Assembly: GCA_022508805.1 (NCBI GenBank)
Contig: JAFLUM010000010.1
Coordinates: forward strand, 1-64,000
Length of the DNA stretch: 64,000 nt
From: Oscillospiraceae bacterium
Lineage (GTDB): Bacteria > Bacillota > Clostridia > Oscillospirales > Acutalibacteraceae
Direction: 5' to 3'
The translations under genes were made by a program, and so were the position numbers. Below, in pieces: positions 8,249 to 16,795 of the stretch (the first letter of the stretch is position 1; each line of letters begins with the position of its first letter). The notes beneath the pieces were generated by a model. The model was not told where the DNA came from. It worked only from the letters and a program-made list of their open reading frames with translations, and made no database searches.

Positions 8249-10633
8249 TCAGTCCCTGTATTCTTCCATAATGAAGGCCTCTAAAATGTCGCCCTCTTTA
8301 ATATCGTTGAATTTTTGAAGTCCAATACCGCACTCATAGCCTGCCGCGACCTCTTTCATATCGTCCTTAAAGCGCTTGAGCGATGCGATCTCGTCCTCGG
8401 TAATAACTATACCGTCGCGTACAACACGGATTTGGGCATTTCTTGCAACCTTGCCTGAAAGCACATAGCTACCCGCAACGGTTCCTGCGCTGGAAAGCTT
8501 GAACACGTTTCTGACCTCGATCCTGCCCAGTGCCACCTCGCGGAACTTGGGAGCGAGCATACCCTTGATAGCGCTCTCTATCTCCTCAATGCAGTCGTAG
8601 ATTATGCGGTACATTCTCATATCAACGCCGTCGCGCTCGGCAATTTCAGCCGCAACGGGATCGGGACGGACGTTAAAGCCGACTATGATGGCATTTGACG
8701 CGTTGGCAAGCATAATATCAGACTCGCTGACAGCTCCCACGCCGCCGTGAATGACCTTGACGGCAACCTCGTCGTTGGAGAGCTTTTCAAGACTTTGCTT
8801 AACAGCCTCGACCGAGCCCTGAACGTCCGCCTTGACGATGATATTGAGTGTCTTTATTTTGCCCTCGTTGATGGATGAGAACAGATTATCCAGCGTAACC
8901 TTTTTAAACTGGCTGAACTGTTCCTCTTTAGCCTCCTGCTTACGCTGTTCAACGAGCTCGCGTGCAAGACGCTCATCGGAAACGGCGTCAAATGTATCTC
9001 CTGCCTGCGGAACTGAGTCAAGTCCCATTATCTCAACGGGAACGGAAGGACCTGCAGAATTTATCTTGCGACGTCTGTCGTCCGCCATAACGCGGACACG
9101 ACCCACCGCTGAGCCTGCGACTATTGTGTCGCCTGATTTAAGCGTACCGTTCTGAACAAGAAGCGTTGCAACGGGACCTCTGCCCTTATCAAGACGCGCC
9201 TCGATAACGATACCCTTTGCCGCTCTGTTGGGGTTGGCCTTGAGCTCTCTCATTTCTGCAACAAGCAGTATATTTTCAAGCAGACTGTCGATATTCATTT
9301 TGGTTTTTGCCGAAACGGGTACGCAGATAATGTCGCCGCCCCATTCCTCGGGCACAAGCTCATGCTCGGTAAGCTGCTGCATTATTCTGTCAACGGAGGC
9401 TCCCGGCTTATCCATTTTATTTATAGCTACGATTATGCTGACATCTGCCGCCTTAGCGTGGTTTATCGCCTCAATGGTTTGGGGCATAATACCGTCGTCT
9501 GCCGCAACTACGAGAACGGCAATATCCGTAGCCTGTGCGCCGCGGGCACGCATTGACGTGAACGCCGCGTGACCGGGAGTATCCAAAAACGTTATCTTTT
9601 GACCGTTAAGATCAACTCTGTACGCACCGATATGCTGGGTAATGCCGCCTGCCTCGGTCTCGGTCACGCTTGTATTTCTGATAGCGTCAAGCAGTGACGT
9701 CTTACCGTGGTCAACGTGACCCATAACAACGACAACGGGGTCACGGGGAAGAAGATCCTCTTCGCTGTCAACGGAGTCGTCGATGATACGCTCCTCGATA
9801 GTGACAACTACCTCGCGGTTGACCTTTGCTCCAAGCTCAGTAGCAACGATCTCGGCGGTGTCATAGTCAATTATCTCGTTGACAGTAGCCATCATTCCCA
9901 GTGAGAAGAGCTTTTTGATGACCTCGGCGGCAGTCATTTTAAGACGTGATGCCAATTCGCCGACAGTTATCTCGTCGCCTACGGTGATGACGGGCGGCTT
10001 CTTGGCACGTTCCGCCGCAATTCTCTTAAGGCGCTCCTGCTCAGTCTCACGCTTGCCGCTGCGCATACCCTGCTTGCGGTACTGCTGAGATTTTTGCTTG
10101 AGCTTTTGCTTTTTGACCATATTGTCCTGATTATGAGAATTTGCAGGAGCAATATTTTCATACTTCTCGTTATATTTTTCAATATCAAAGGAGCTGGATC
10201 TTGTGTCGATATGGCGCATTTCGCCCTTTGTACGAGCCTGCATAGGCTTGTTCTCTTTTTCCTTTTTCTTCTGCTCGGGACGTTTTTGCTCAGGTGCGGG
10301 GGCTTTTTTGTCAGCCGTGCGATCGGCAGGGGCTTTAGGCGCTTTGTCCTTTGACTGCTCTGCCTTCTTTTCTCCCTTTTCCTTGGCGGGAGATGCTTCC
10401 TTTTTCGGCTCCGGCTTCGCCTTTTCCTTGGGAACGGCATTAAAATAATCGTCAAAGCTCGTCACCGAGTTATCCTTTGTTATCACGTCAAAAATAAAGT
10501 CAAGCTCCTTGTCATCAAGGACGGTCTGCGACTTTTTTTCTCCCTCAAAGGCCTTTGAAAGATTTTCTATAATATATTTGCTTTGGATATCGAAATCCTT
10601 TGCAAGCTCGTGTACCTTATACTTTTTTATCAT
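8249..10633 (-). CDS. infB: Translation initiation factor IF-2
   Basis: An initiation GTPase that positions fMet-tRNA on the ribosome. An N-terminal IF2N-type region is followed by a Lys/Glu/Pro/Ala-rich low-complexity linker (about 65-130), a second IF2N domain, and the G domain with [23 protein letters not shown] and SAK motifs intact. Domains II to C2 complete it at about 794 residues. Two ATG codons lie six bases apart. The downstream one (10633) is chosen because GGGAGG is 8 bases before it, while 10639 has only a 2-base spacing. The start overlaps the ylxQ stop. Confidence 0.97.
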   Translation of the reverse strand: MIKKYKVHELAKDFDIQSKYIIENLSKAFEGEKKSQTVLDDKELDFIFDVITKDNSVTSFDDYFNAVPKEKAKPEPKKEASPAKEKGEKKAEQSKDKAPKAPADRTADKKAPAPEQKRPEQKKKEKENKPMQARTKGEMRHIDTRSSSFDIEKYNEKYENIAPANSHNQDNMVKKQKLKQKSQQYRKQGMRSGKRETEQERLKRIAAERAKKPPVITVGDEITVGELASRLKMTAAEVIKKLFSLGMMATVNEIIDYDTAEIVATELGAKVNREVVVTIEERIIDDSVDSEEDLLPRDPVVVVMGHVDHGKTSLLDAIRNTSVTETEAGGITQHIGAYRVDLNGQKITFLDTPGHAAFTSMRARGAQATDIAVLVVAADDGIMPQTIEAINHAKAADVSIIVAINKMDKPGASVDRIMQQLTEHELVPEEWGGDIICVPVSAKTKMNIDSLLENILLVAEMRELKANPNRAAKGIVIEARLDKGRGPVATLLVQNGTLKSGDTIVAGSAVGRVRVMADDRRRKINSAGPSVPVEIMGLDSVPQAGDTFDAVSDERLARELVEQRKQEAKEEQFSQFKKVTLDNLFSSINEGKIKTLNIIVKADVQGSVEAVKQSLEKLSNDEVAVKVIHGGVGAVSESDIMLANASNAIIVGFNVRPDPVAAEIAERDGVDMRMYRIIYDCIEEIESAIKGMLAPKFREVALGRIEVRNVFKLSSAGTVAGSYVLSGKVARNAQIRVVRDGIVITEDEIASLKRFKDDMKEVAAGYECGIGLQKFNDIKEGDILEAFIMEEYRD

Positions 10634-10952
10634 ACTCATAACCTCCCGTTAAATACTCATAAAGCCTGTCTGCAAAACCGCTTTCCTCCACTGCTATGAC
10701 TCCGGCTCTTGCTCCGATGGCAGTGAAAAGCTCCTGCATAGTGAGATCCGTGTCCGCATACTTAATGTTTCGCCCCTTATATGTGCATTCGTCGGCGATC
10801 TCTTTTTTAAGGCGCTGCGAGGAATCGGCACAGGTGACGGCGAGAAAAGCTTTTCCGCTCTTTATCGAGGCGACTGCCGCATCGTGTCCCACAGAAAGCT
10901 TACCTGCTCGGCGGCACAGACCTAAAAGTCCCTTTAATTTTTCAGCCATCAT
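10617..10952 (-). CDS. L7Ae-family ribosomal/K-turn RNA-binding protein YlxQ
   Basis: A 111-residue L7Ae/L30e-like protein, always found between ylxR and infB in Firmicutes. The family binds kink-turn RNA; the exact ribosomal or RNase P partner is unsettled. Visible features are [14 protein letters not shown] near the start and the conserved K-SGKAFLAV strand. Two consecutive ATGs open it (10952 and 10949). It overlaps ylxR by 11 bases and infB by about 17-23 bases, so the three are tightly coupled. Confidence 0.88.
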   Translation of the reverse strand: MMAEKLKGLLGLCRRAGKLSVGHDAAVASIKSGKAFLAVTCADSSQRLKKEIADECTYKGRNIKYADTDLTMQELFTAIGARAGVIAVEESGFADRLYEYLTGGYEYDKKV

Positions 10953-11214
10953 TACCTTTTATCGTTTCCTCCATATGTTCATAGACACTGTTAGGTATAG
11001 TTATTCCGAACACCCTGTCTATCCTGCGCGATTTTGCCGCTTTTTTAAGGCAATCGGGATCGTTGCAGATATACGCTCCCCTGCCCGAGGCCTTGCCCGT
11101 AAGGTCGATAAAGACCTCACCGTCAGGCGCTCTGACGATTCTCACAAGCTCTTTTTTCGGCTTTTGCTCATTACAGCCGCAGCATCTTCTTAGGGGGATC
11201 TTTTTCTGCTTCAA
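10942..11214 (-). CDS. rnpM: YlxR-family RNA-binding protein (RnpM)
   Basis: A 90-residue YlxR protein. In Bacillus subtilis the homologue modulates RNase P. The conserved pattern RRCCGCNEQKPKKEL (a paired-Cys CxGC-like motif), the IVRAPDG strand and the GRGAYIC motif are all visible. No ATG or GTG exists near the right position. The TTG at 11214 is the start, with AGGAG 10 bases upstream, so translation initiation may be deliberately weak. It lies 38 bases after nusA. Confidence 0.9.
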   Translation of the reverse strand: MKQKKIPLRRCCGCNEQKPKKELVRIVRAPDGEVFIDLTGKASGRGAYICNDPDCLKKAAKSRRIDRVFGITIPNSVYEHMEETIKGNDG

Positions 11215-11252
11215 CTCCGTATTGCTCCTTTCATTATATATAATGTATTCTA

Positions 11253-12302
11253 TCAGCCCTCGTAAAATCCGCTTTCGGGTTTAATATCTATATTCCAACC
11301 CGTAAGTCTTGCGGCAAGACGGGCGTTCTGACCCTTATTGCCGATTGCAAGCGAAAGCTGATGGTCGGGAACGGTTACCTGGCACGTCTTTTTCTCCGCA
11401 TCCGTTATCTCAACGGCGAGAACGTTTGCAGGAGCCAGAGCCGCGCCTATAAATTCAGCGGGATCTTCGCTGTATTTTACTATATCTATTTTTTCTCCGC
11501 CGAGAATATCAACTATGTTGTTGACACGTGCTCCGCGCTGACCGATGCAGGCACCGATGGGATCAACGTTTTCATCCTTACTGCTGACAGCCATCTTGGT
11601 TCTTGCGCCCGCCTCGCGGGAAACGGAGTGTATGGTAACTATACCGTCATATATTTCGGGAACCTCCTGCTCAAACAGGCGTTTAACAAGACCCGAATGT
11701 GTTCTGGAAATCATCACTCGGGTGCCTCTGTCAGTCTCGCGTACATCCACAACGTAAACCTTTGTGAGGTCGCCCTCGGTGAATTCCTCGCCGGGCACCT
11801 GCTCACCCTTGGGAAGCACAGCCGTGCCCTTGCCGATTTCAAGTGTGACATTACCGTTTACAGGGTCTATTCTGCTGACCTTCGCAGTGACAAGATCCTG
11901 ACTCTTTGACTGGAATTCTCTAATTATCTGTCCGCGTTCGGCATCCTTGATGCCCTGTCTGATAACGTGCTTTGCTGTCTGAGCGGCGATACGTCCGAAC
12001 TTCATAGTGTCGAGATCAATCTCCAGCACCTGACCGACCTCCGCGTCCTCGCGGTATTTCTTTGCCTCGTCAAGAAGGATATCGGTATCCTCGTCCTCAA
12101 TTTCTTCTACAATGTTTTGGCGAAGGTACACACGCATCTCTCTTTTTTCGGGATCGATGTCACAGGATATTACGTCCTTACCGTTGTAATCCTTTCTCGC
12201 CGCCACAACGATCGCGTTGCTTATTTTTTCATAAAGATACTCGGCCATAATGCCTTTTTCTTTTTCCATCAACTCGACCGCTTCAAAAAATTCTTTATTC
12301 AT
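11253..12302 (-). CDS. nusA: Transcription termination/antitermination factor NusA
   Basis: A 349-residue protein, normal for the Firmicutes form that lacks C-terminal acidic repeats. The N-terminal RNAP-binding domain opens NKEFFEAVELMEKEKG. An S1 domain follows around 135-200, then two KH domains containing DPIGACIGQRGARVN and SLAIGNKGQNARLAARLTG. It binds RNA polymerase and modulates pausing and termination. The ATG at 12302 is chosen over the longer frame from 12326 because GGAGG lies 11 bases upstream within the rimP end, giving an 8-base overlap. Confidence 0.96.
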   Translation of the reverse strand: MNKEFFEAVELMEKEKGIMAEYLYEKISNAIVVAARKDYNGKDVISCDIDPEKREMRVYLRQNIVEEIEDEDTDILLDEAKKYREDAEVGQVLEIDLDTMKFGRIAAQTAKHVIRQGIKDAERGQIIREFQSKSQDLVTAKVSRIDPVNGNVTLEIGKGTAVLPKGEQVPGEEFTEGDLTKVYVVDVRETDRGTRVMISRTHSGLVKRLFEQEVPEIYDGIVTIHSVSREAGARTKMAVSSKDENVDPIGACIGQRGARVNNIVDILGGEKIDIVKYSEDPAEFIGAALAPANVLAVEITDAEKKTCQVTVPDHQLSLAIGNKGQNARLAARLTGWNIDIKPESGFYEG

Positions 12303-12771
12303 TTTCTTCAAAACCTCCAAAATCATCGGCCTTTATCCACGATGTTTCTTTTTTAAAAACGTGAAGCTCGGTTTCCTCGTCAACTGCGATCGTTAACGCG
12401 TCGCCGTCATAGGAAGTAAGTATACCCTTGTAATCCCGGTTACCCTCAAACGCTTTGATAAGCCTTACCTGTATGCGCTCGCCGAGATACGCCTCAAAGT
12501 GAAAATCACGGCAGAGCTCCCGCTCGATTCCGGGCGACTGGACCTGCAGATTATAGCTCTGCTCTATAAGATCAGCCTCGTCAAGCGGACCGTCGATGGC
12601 TCGGTGCATTGCTACGCAGTCGTCAATGCCGACTCCGCCCTCCTTGTCAATGGTTATTCGCAGGTACCAGCGGCTACCCTCCTTAAGAAATTTTACGTCC
12701 CAAAGGATAAGTCCCAGCGACTCTGCTATCGGTTCGGCAATGTCCCAAACCGCGGAAGCGGTATTTTTCAT
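12295..12771 (-). CDS. rimP: Ribosome maturation factor RimP
   Basis: A 30S assembly factor of 158 residues. The N-terminal domain has the family pattern of a WDIAEPIAESLGL helix then WDVKFLKEG, followed by the LRITIDKEGGVGIDDC strand and LQVQSPGIERELC. An SH3-like C-terminal domain ends it. Two starts compete because the upstream sequence repeats ATGGGAGGTT in tandem; each ATG has its own GGAGG. The second (12771) gives the usual N-terminus, while 12783 adds four residues (MGGY). Confidence 0.92.
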   Translation of the reverse strand: MKNTASAVWDIAEPIAESLGLILWDVKFLKEGSRWYLRITIDKEGGVGIDDCVAMHRAIDGPLDEADLIEQSYNLQVQSPGIERELCRDFHFEAYLGERIQVRLIKAFEGNRDYKGILTSYDGDALTIAVDEETELHVFKKETSWIKADDFGGFEENE

Positions 12772-12799
12772 ATAACCTCCCATAAACCTCCCATTAAAC

Positions 12800-12828
12800 T
12801 CAAGAGAGCGGGTCGCCCCACTCTCTCA
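12800..12828 (-). promoter_or_regulatory. Leader hairpin upstream of rimP
   Basis: On the minus strand AGAGAG...CTCTCT arms enclose a GGG/CCC inner stem with a CGA-containing loop, between the promoter and the rimP ribosome binding site. No T-run follows, so it is not a terminator. It may be a stabilising or regulatory 5' UTR hairpin. Confidence 0.4.
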
Positions 12829-12855
12829 AAATCACGAATATTCTTACCGTAAAAG

Positions 12856-12884
12856 AATATAACATACAATTTATATAAAATCAA
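12856..12884 (-). promoter_or_regulatory. sigma-A promoter of the rimP-nusA-infB operon
   Basis: Minus strand: -35 TTGATT (12884-12879) and -10 TATATT (12861-12856), spacer exactly 17. It sits directly after the stop codon of the 62-residue gene. Confidence 0.7.
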
Positions 12885-12892
12885 GTATTTTT

Positions 12893-13081
12893 TTACAAAT
12901 CGTCTGAATCCTGCTCGGGAATTTCATAGCCTATCGGATTCCCCGTATAGCTGCCGCTGACATCAGTGTGCTCCTTTTTGTTTTCGCCGCTCCATATTTC
13001 GGATATCTCGGCGCTCATTTTTTCTATATTTTTTCGTGCCTGTGCTCTTTTTTCGGTATTTCTTTTGTTTTTAAAAAACAT
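12893..13081 (-). CDS. Small hypothetical protein, 62 residues
   Basis: I do not recognise the family. Coding is supported by an almost perfect AGGAGG site 7 bases before the ATG and by the position between two promoters. The protein is hydrophilic. It starts MFFKNKRNTEKR, with a basic N-terminal helix (residues 4-30) followed by an acidic, Ser/Gly-rich tail ending DSDDL. No membrane segment or cysteines are seen. Transcription may read on into rimP since no terminator separates them. Confidence 0.65.
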   Translation of the reverse strand: MFFKNKRNTEKRAQARKNIEKMSAEISEIWSGENKKEHTDVSGSYTGNPIGYEIPEQDSDDL

Positions 13082-13188
13082 TATTTCACCTCCTGTTCAT
13101 TTATTATTTGTTTGCGCCGCAAATTTTCACGCAGAAAAAACAGGTAAATTATTCCGACGAAAATATGTGAAATTTTAAAAAATAATTG

Positions 13189-13217
13189 TTGACTTTTGAC
13201 AATGCATAATGTATAAT
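13189..13217 (+). promoter_or_regulatory. sigma-A promoter of the secreted acidic protein gene
   Basis: TTGACT (13189-13194) and perfect TATAAT (13212-13217), spacer 17, about 58 bases before the start codon. Confidence 0.75.
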
Positions 13218-13274
13218 CAGTTCGTATAAAGGTTTAATGCCTAATCTTTTATGAATTATGAAAGGATTTTAGTT

Positions 13275-13958
13275 ATGAAAAAAGCAATTTCAATTGTTTT
13301 GGCACTGGCTATGGTTTTTGTTATGAGCCTTTCAGTCTTTGCCGCAGAGAAACCCGAAGATCCCGATGATGTTCAGGGATGGATTGATTATTTCACTGAG
13401 CTTTTCGCTGACGAAGAAGCTGAGGTTGATCCTGCTGAATTTCTTAATGACTTTATGAGTATGAGTCAGGAGACAAGACTCGCGGTTTTGAGAGCTTTGG
13501 TTGAACAGACCGACGATCCCGAGCTTAAAGATATGCTTGATAGGCTTGAGGGTATCATCGGCGGAAGCGGCGACGATGAAGGCGACGACGACAACGGCAG
13601 CTTCCTTCCCGATTTCGGCGGCTTAGAGCTTCCCGAGTTCAATTTCGACGGTATAAAGGACACTCTCGGCACTATCTTTGATACTGTTTTCGGTGCTCTC
13701 GGCGGAATCGTTGGTATGCTCTTCGGCGGCAACAGCGGTGAAGAAGATCCCACTACTCCCACAGAGCCTGATGACGATCCTTGGGGCGATGAAGGCGACG
13801 GCGGCTTAGGCGATGACGGCTTCGGTGATGGTTTTGACGACTTTAACGGCAACAGCCTTGGCGATACCACGGTATTTTCAGTTGCAGCAATAGCAGCAGT
13901 TGCAGGTGTTGCACTTGTTCTCACAAGAAAAAAGAGCAAGGAAGACGATGCTGAATAA
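13275..13958 (+). CDS. Secreted acidic protein with C-terminal membrane anchor
   Basis: A 227-residue protein of unknown function. A signal peptide is clear (MKKAIS, hydrophobic core, cleavage after VFAA near residue 23). The middle is very acidic and Gly/Asp-rich, with long runs of GDD and GDDGFGD type. Near the C-terminus a hydrophobic helix (about 198-215) is followed by RKKSK, a cell-surface anchor layout, but no LPxTG motif is present. The ATG at 13275, after AAAGGA, gives the signal peptide; the in-frame ATG at 13251 would spoil it. It has its own promoter and terminator. Confidence 0.75.
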   Translation: MKKAISIVLALAMVFVMSLSVFAAEKPEDPDDVQGWIDYFTELFADEEAEVDPAEFLNDFMSMSQETRLAVLRALVEQTDDPELKDMLDRLEGIIGGSGDDEGDDDNGSFLPDFGGLELPEFNFDGIKDTLGTIFDTVFGALGGIVGMLFGGNSGEEDPTTPTEPDDDPWGDEGDGGLGDDGFGDGFDDFNGNSLGDTTVFSVAAIAAVAGVALVLTRKKSKEDDAE

Positions 13959-13980
13959 TCTACATAGATTATAAACTTTT

Positions 13981-14010
13981 AAGACGGAAGCTTTCGCTTC
14001 CGTCTTTTTT
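13981..14010 (+). terminator. Rho-independent terminator
   Basis: An 11-bp perfect stem, AAGACGGAAGC with GCTTCCGTCTT, has a TTTC loop and is followed by TTTT. It ends the secreted-protein gene. Confidence 0.88.
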
Positions 14011-14039
14011 ATGTCCTTTTGCTTGATGCGTAGTTGTAC

Positions 14040-14235
14040 CCCTTGGCTCCCTCTAACGAAGGAAATTGGTTATCTTGTAGGGGCAGGTGCCCACACCTGC
14101 CCGTGAGTTACTGATAAAATTTAATTTTGTAGGGGACGATGCTCACATCGTCCCCTACAAAATTGTTTCTTTAAATTATGTCGAATGAAAAAACTCCCTC
14201 AGCCGGCTACGCCGCCAGCTCCCTCAAAAAGGGAG
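14040..14235. repeat. Cluster of intergenic hairpin repeats
   Basis: Within a 506-base gene-free stretch (13959-14464) three repeat-like palindromes occur in a row. The first is GGGCAGGTG/CACCTGCCC (14081-14102). The second is a 19-bp perfect stem, AATTTTGTAGGGGACGATG (14123-14141) with its complement (14146-14164). The third is a CTCCCTCAGCCGGCTACGCC element (14194-14235). The last recurs in inverted orientation at 24545-24597, and GGCTCCCTCTAACGAAGGAA (14045-14064) recurs at 36761-36780. These look like dispersed non-autonomous repeats. Confidence 0.75.
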
Positions 14236-14239
14236 CGTA

Positions 14240-14270
14240 AAGCCTTTCTCTGATGAGAAGGGCTTTTTTC
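14240..14270 (+). terminator. Terminator-like hairpin
   Basis: AAGCCTTTCTC pairs with GAGAAGGGCTT around a TGAT loop, followed by a T-run. It insulates the downstream cassette from upstream transcription. Confidence 0.65.
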
Positions 14271-14323
14271 TGTCCAAAAATTAGGACACAGAAAAAACTA
14301 CAAAATAAAATATCAAAAAAATA

Positions 14324-14352
14324 TTGACACACAGAAAACACCTTGCTACAAT
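14324..14352 (+). promoter_or_regulatory. Strong sigma-A promoter of the lysis cassette
   Basis: Consensus TTGACA (14324-14329) and TACAAT (14347-14352), spacer exactly 17. Transcription would start near 14359, just ahead of the LexA-type box. Confidence 0.78.
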
Positions 14353-14365
14353 AATAATTGCAAGG

Positions 14366-14379
14366 CGAACAAATGTTCT
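14366..14379 (+). promoter_or_regulatory. LexA/DinR-type SOS operator
   Basis: CGAACAAATGTTCT matches the Gram-positive LexA consensus CGAACRNRYGTTYC at every position except the last. It lies about 7 bases downstream of the predicted transcription start, a repressing position. Confidence 0.65.
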
Positions 14380-14398
14380 GCGAAAAACTGTAATACAG

Positions 14399-14450
14399 GA
14401 ACGCTTGTATTAAGGCTTAGCCTTATGTATGCGTTCTTAATTTTTCTTTC
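14399..14450 (+). terminator. Leader hairpin, possible attenuator
   Basis: GAACGC/GCGTTC outer and TAAGGC/GCCTTA inner stems form a long bulged hairpin between the promoter and the first gene. It is followed by TTAATTTTTCTTT. It resembles a terminator placed inside the 5' leader. Confidence 0.45.
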
Positions 14451-14464
14451 AAAGGGAGCAAAAA

Positions 14465-14875
14465 ATGCTAATAACCGAACAGGACGAAAAAATATCAACG
14501 CTGGGGACGGATGAATACTTTTTTCTGACCGAAAACCTTGAATCTATTGATCCGCAGTCAGTAAGAAAAGCCGTTAGATACATCGTATTCAATAAACGGC
14601 GGAGGCTTTTGGAAATCGTAAAAGAAGTTATGAATAACGAGCTGAGTGAGCTTGAGAGGCACATAGCTCTTGATTTTTGGGATAAAAAAATCTCTGCAGA
14701 CGATATTGCAAAAATGAACGGTATCGGTCGTTCATCTGTTTACAGAAATATCGGTAACATCCGAAAAAAGCTTGAAAAATCGCTTAAATACGTTTTACTG
14801 TATGATTTGAGCTCTCTTCCGACTTCGGCAGATGAGCTTTTAGAATTCGTTAAGGGGGAGTACGTTGAAAACTGA
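14465..14875 (+). CDS. Sigma-70 region 4-like regulator (phage/bacteriocin type)
   Basis: A 136-residue protein. The C-terminal half has a region 4-like helix-turn-helix: a LSELERHIALDFWDKK helix, then DDIAKMNGIGRSSVYRNIGNI as recognition helices, followed by a basic amphipathic helix. The N-terminal 60 residues are charged and helical, and no region 2 is evident. It is likely a DNA-binding activator or an alternative sigma factor fragment controlling this operon or related promoters. AAGGGAG lies 6 bases before the ATG. As the first gene behind a LexA-type box, it parallels UviA of C. perfringens in position only; sequence similarity was not tested. Confidence 0.72.
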   Translation: MLITEQDEKISTLGTDEYFFLTENLESIDPQSVRKAVRYIVFNKRRRLLEIVKEVMNNELSELERHIALDFWDKKISADDIAKMNGIGRSSVYRNIGNIRKKLEKSLKYVLLYDLSSLPTSADELLEFVKGEYVEN

Positions 14876-15098
14876 AAATATATCACTGTTCCGACTTGGA
14901 GAGGAATATGAAAAGAATGCAAAAATACAGCAGTTTTTCATCGACCGCTGCAACGAGGATATAAAAAAGGCTGAAAAGTCACACGACAGAGATGCCGTTC
15001 GCGAGCTTCGTTCAAATTTATATAAATTTTACGAAATAAAGCGGGAGATGGAAGAAACGGCACAAATTTTGAAAAATTATTATAAAGGAGAGGCTTAA
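14865..15098 (+). CDS. Small helical (coiled-coil) protein of the cassette
   Basis: A 77-residue charged, entirely helical-looking protein with heptad-like spacing from about residue 10 to 72. The family is not recognised. The start is a TTG at 14865 with GGGGGAG 4-6 bases upstream; it overlaps the regulator by 11 bases and its stop overlaps the next ATG by one base. This tight coupling suggests a structural or chaperone partner of the fibre protein that follows, but that is a guess. Confidence 0.65.
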   Translation: MKTENISLFRLGEEYEKNAKIQQFFIDRCNEDIKKAEKSHDRDAVRELRSNLYKFYEIKREMEETAQILKNYYKGEA

Positions 15099-16768
15099 TG
15101 GAAAGAAAAACGATTTCTATTGACATATCGCCTGACACGCTTGACGAAGCCTACCGGGAAAAAGCAGGTGTTATGTGGGAGCATAACGCCGTCTCAATAA
15201 CCTTTAACATTGATTCTCGTTTTGTAGGTGATTATAGATATTACATCGAATACCGTTCATTTTTGGGAACGCTCGTCAGAACGGTAAATTTGACCTTAAA
15301 CAAAGCCGACAACACTGTCACTTATGCTATTCCTGCCGGGATGAGCTCGCTTATGAGTGTGGAATGCTTTTTCAATATCGTCTCCGTTGACGGCGACGGA
15401 AACACTTTGCAAATAATCAAGCCGAAAAGATTTTGTCTTGATTTTGACCGTGCGCCCGATACGGACAACACTCTTTCAAAGATAAACGATTTTACCGTTA
15501 ATTCATTGCTTGAGGCCATAAGAAACGGCACTTTTAAAGGGGAAAAGGGCGACAAGGGGGATTCGTATGTCCTTACTGATGATGACCGCGCGGATATAGC
15601 GCTTAGAATAAACGGTGATATTTACGGTTTGCCGTATATCCGTGAATTTGAGTCCTCCGACAAAACGCCTATTAAGGCAGTATCAAGCAACGGCACCGTC
15701 AAAAAGTTCACAATAAGACCCGCAACGAGTGATTTGTCTGCTGCAAGCGAGGACGAGCCTGTGCCGTATACATCATTTTCAAAAATAAAGCTGTTTATCG
15801 GCAAAAATGAGATCGAATATCTGCTTGATCCTGATATGTACAGTACATTTAAATATTATTCGGATGCATGTCCAACCGTAAATTACAGAGCTGTTCCCAT
15901 TTCGCTGAAGCCCAATACAAAATATGCGCTTGTTAGGTATAGCGCAGATCTTAACAACTCAGCCAGCTGCATAATCAATTCCGGTGCCACCCGCCATTTC
16001 GCCCATAAAAGTAACGCAGGTGTGCAGATCGACTATATGGAAATCAATACGGATGAAAGCGGACTGATATACATCTCCACAACAGGTCTGGCAGCGAGCA
16101 ACGCTTACGATGAGTATAGAAAAATGCTTGCTTGCAGCTTTTACGGACTGGGAATCTATGAGCTGCCAAAATCCATGATCATATCGGTCGAAGTTTCGAA
16201 TAATCTGTGTGCAATTGCAGACAACACTGCCGACACAGCGGAGATGACAAGCGGAAAAGTAACATACAACATTGAGCAGTTTGCTGTTCCGAAGAAATTT
16301 TCAGAGGATGCGGTAAGGTCCTTTAAGTCGGCTGATGCGACGGTTTACCGCTATAATTTGCCGCTTACAGTCACTCCCGACTGCCGAAATGATTATGATA
16401 TAGTATCGACTCATTATAAGCAGACGGAGAGTTTTGTTGATTCCGACAGCGATTTATCGGAACCGGTTGCATCGGAAGAGGGATACAAGGGAATCTACCT
16501 TGACCGTGTAAACGCAAAAATTTATCTTTATACGGATAAAGACCCTGAAGCGTTTGCGGAGTTTATCACCAAGCAGCAGGCAGCGGGAACACCCGTCACA
16601 GTGCTTTACAGAATGAAATATCCGCTCGATGAGTCGATAACACCTACGGAAATAACTTTGAATAAAGAAAACGAATATATACACGGCTTCCCGCAGGAAG
16701 CGGTATACAGTGTCAGCGTGAACGGAGATATTTCCGCCGCGTTGAACGAGGTAATGAACAAAATCTAA
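15098..16768 (+). CDS. BppU-like phage baseplate/tail-fibre protein
   Basis: A 556-residue protein. Residues 1-120 resemble the N-terminal domain of phage upper baseplate proteins (BppU), a beta-rich fold. A DNTLSKINDFTVNSLLEAI-type helix and a short collagen-like GEKGDKGDS (148-156) follow, then YVLTDDDRADIA, a linker common in tail-associated proteins of Firmicutes phages. The rest is a long beta-rich, receptor-binding-like region with no recognised catalytic motif. The ATG overlaps the upstream stop by one base and has AAGGAGAGG. It is the only virion-like protein in the island. Confidence 0.72.
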   Translation: MERKTISIDISPDTLDEAYREKAGVMWEHNAVSITFNIDSRFVGDYRYYIEYRSFLGTLVRTVNLTLNKADNTVTYAIPAGMSSLMSVECFFNIVSVDGDGNTLQIIKPKRFCLDFDRAPDTDNTLSKINDFTVNSLLEAIRNGTFKGEKGDKGDSYVLTDDDRADIALRINGDIYGLPYIREFESSDKTPIKAVSSNGTVKKFTIRPATSDLSAASEDEPVPYTSFSKIKLFIGKNEIEYLLDPDMYSTFKYYSDACPTVNYRAVPISLKPNTKYALVRYSADLNNSASCIINSGATRHFAHKSNAGVQIDYMEINTDESGLIYISTTGLAASNAYDEYRKMLACSFYGLGIYELPKSMIISVEVSNNLCAIADNTADTAEMTSGKVTYNIEQFAVPKKFSEDAVRSFKSADATVYRYNLPLTVTPDCRNDYDIVSTHYKQTESFVDSDSDLSEPVASEEGYKGIYLDRVNAKIYLYTDKDPEAFAEFITKQQAAGTPVTVLYRMKYPLDESITPTEITLNKENEYIHGFPQEAVYSVSVNGDISAALNEVMNKI

Positions 16769-16795
16769 ATATTTTAACTGTGAGGAGATGATATT

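Noticed and set aside
9879-10448. Several antisense open frames over the infB linker
   Set aside because: They are shadows of the repetitive Lys/Glu/Ala codons of IF-2, with no start signals.
13275-13958. Sortase-anchored protein
   Set aside because: A hydrophobic helix and basic tail are present, but no LPxTG-like motif precedes them.
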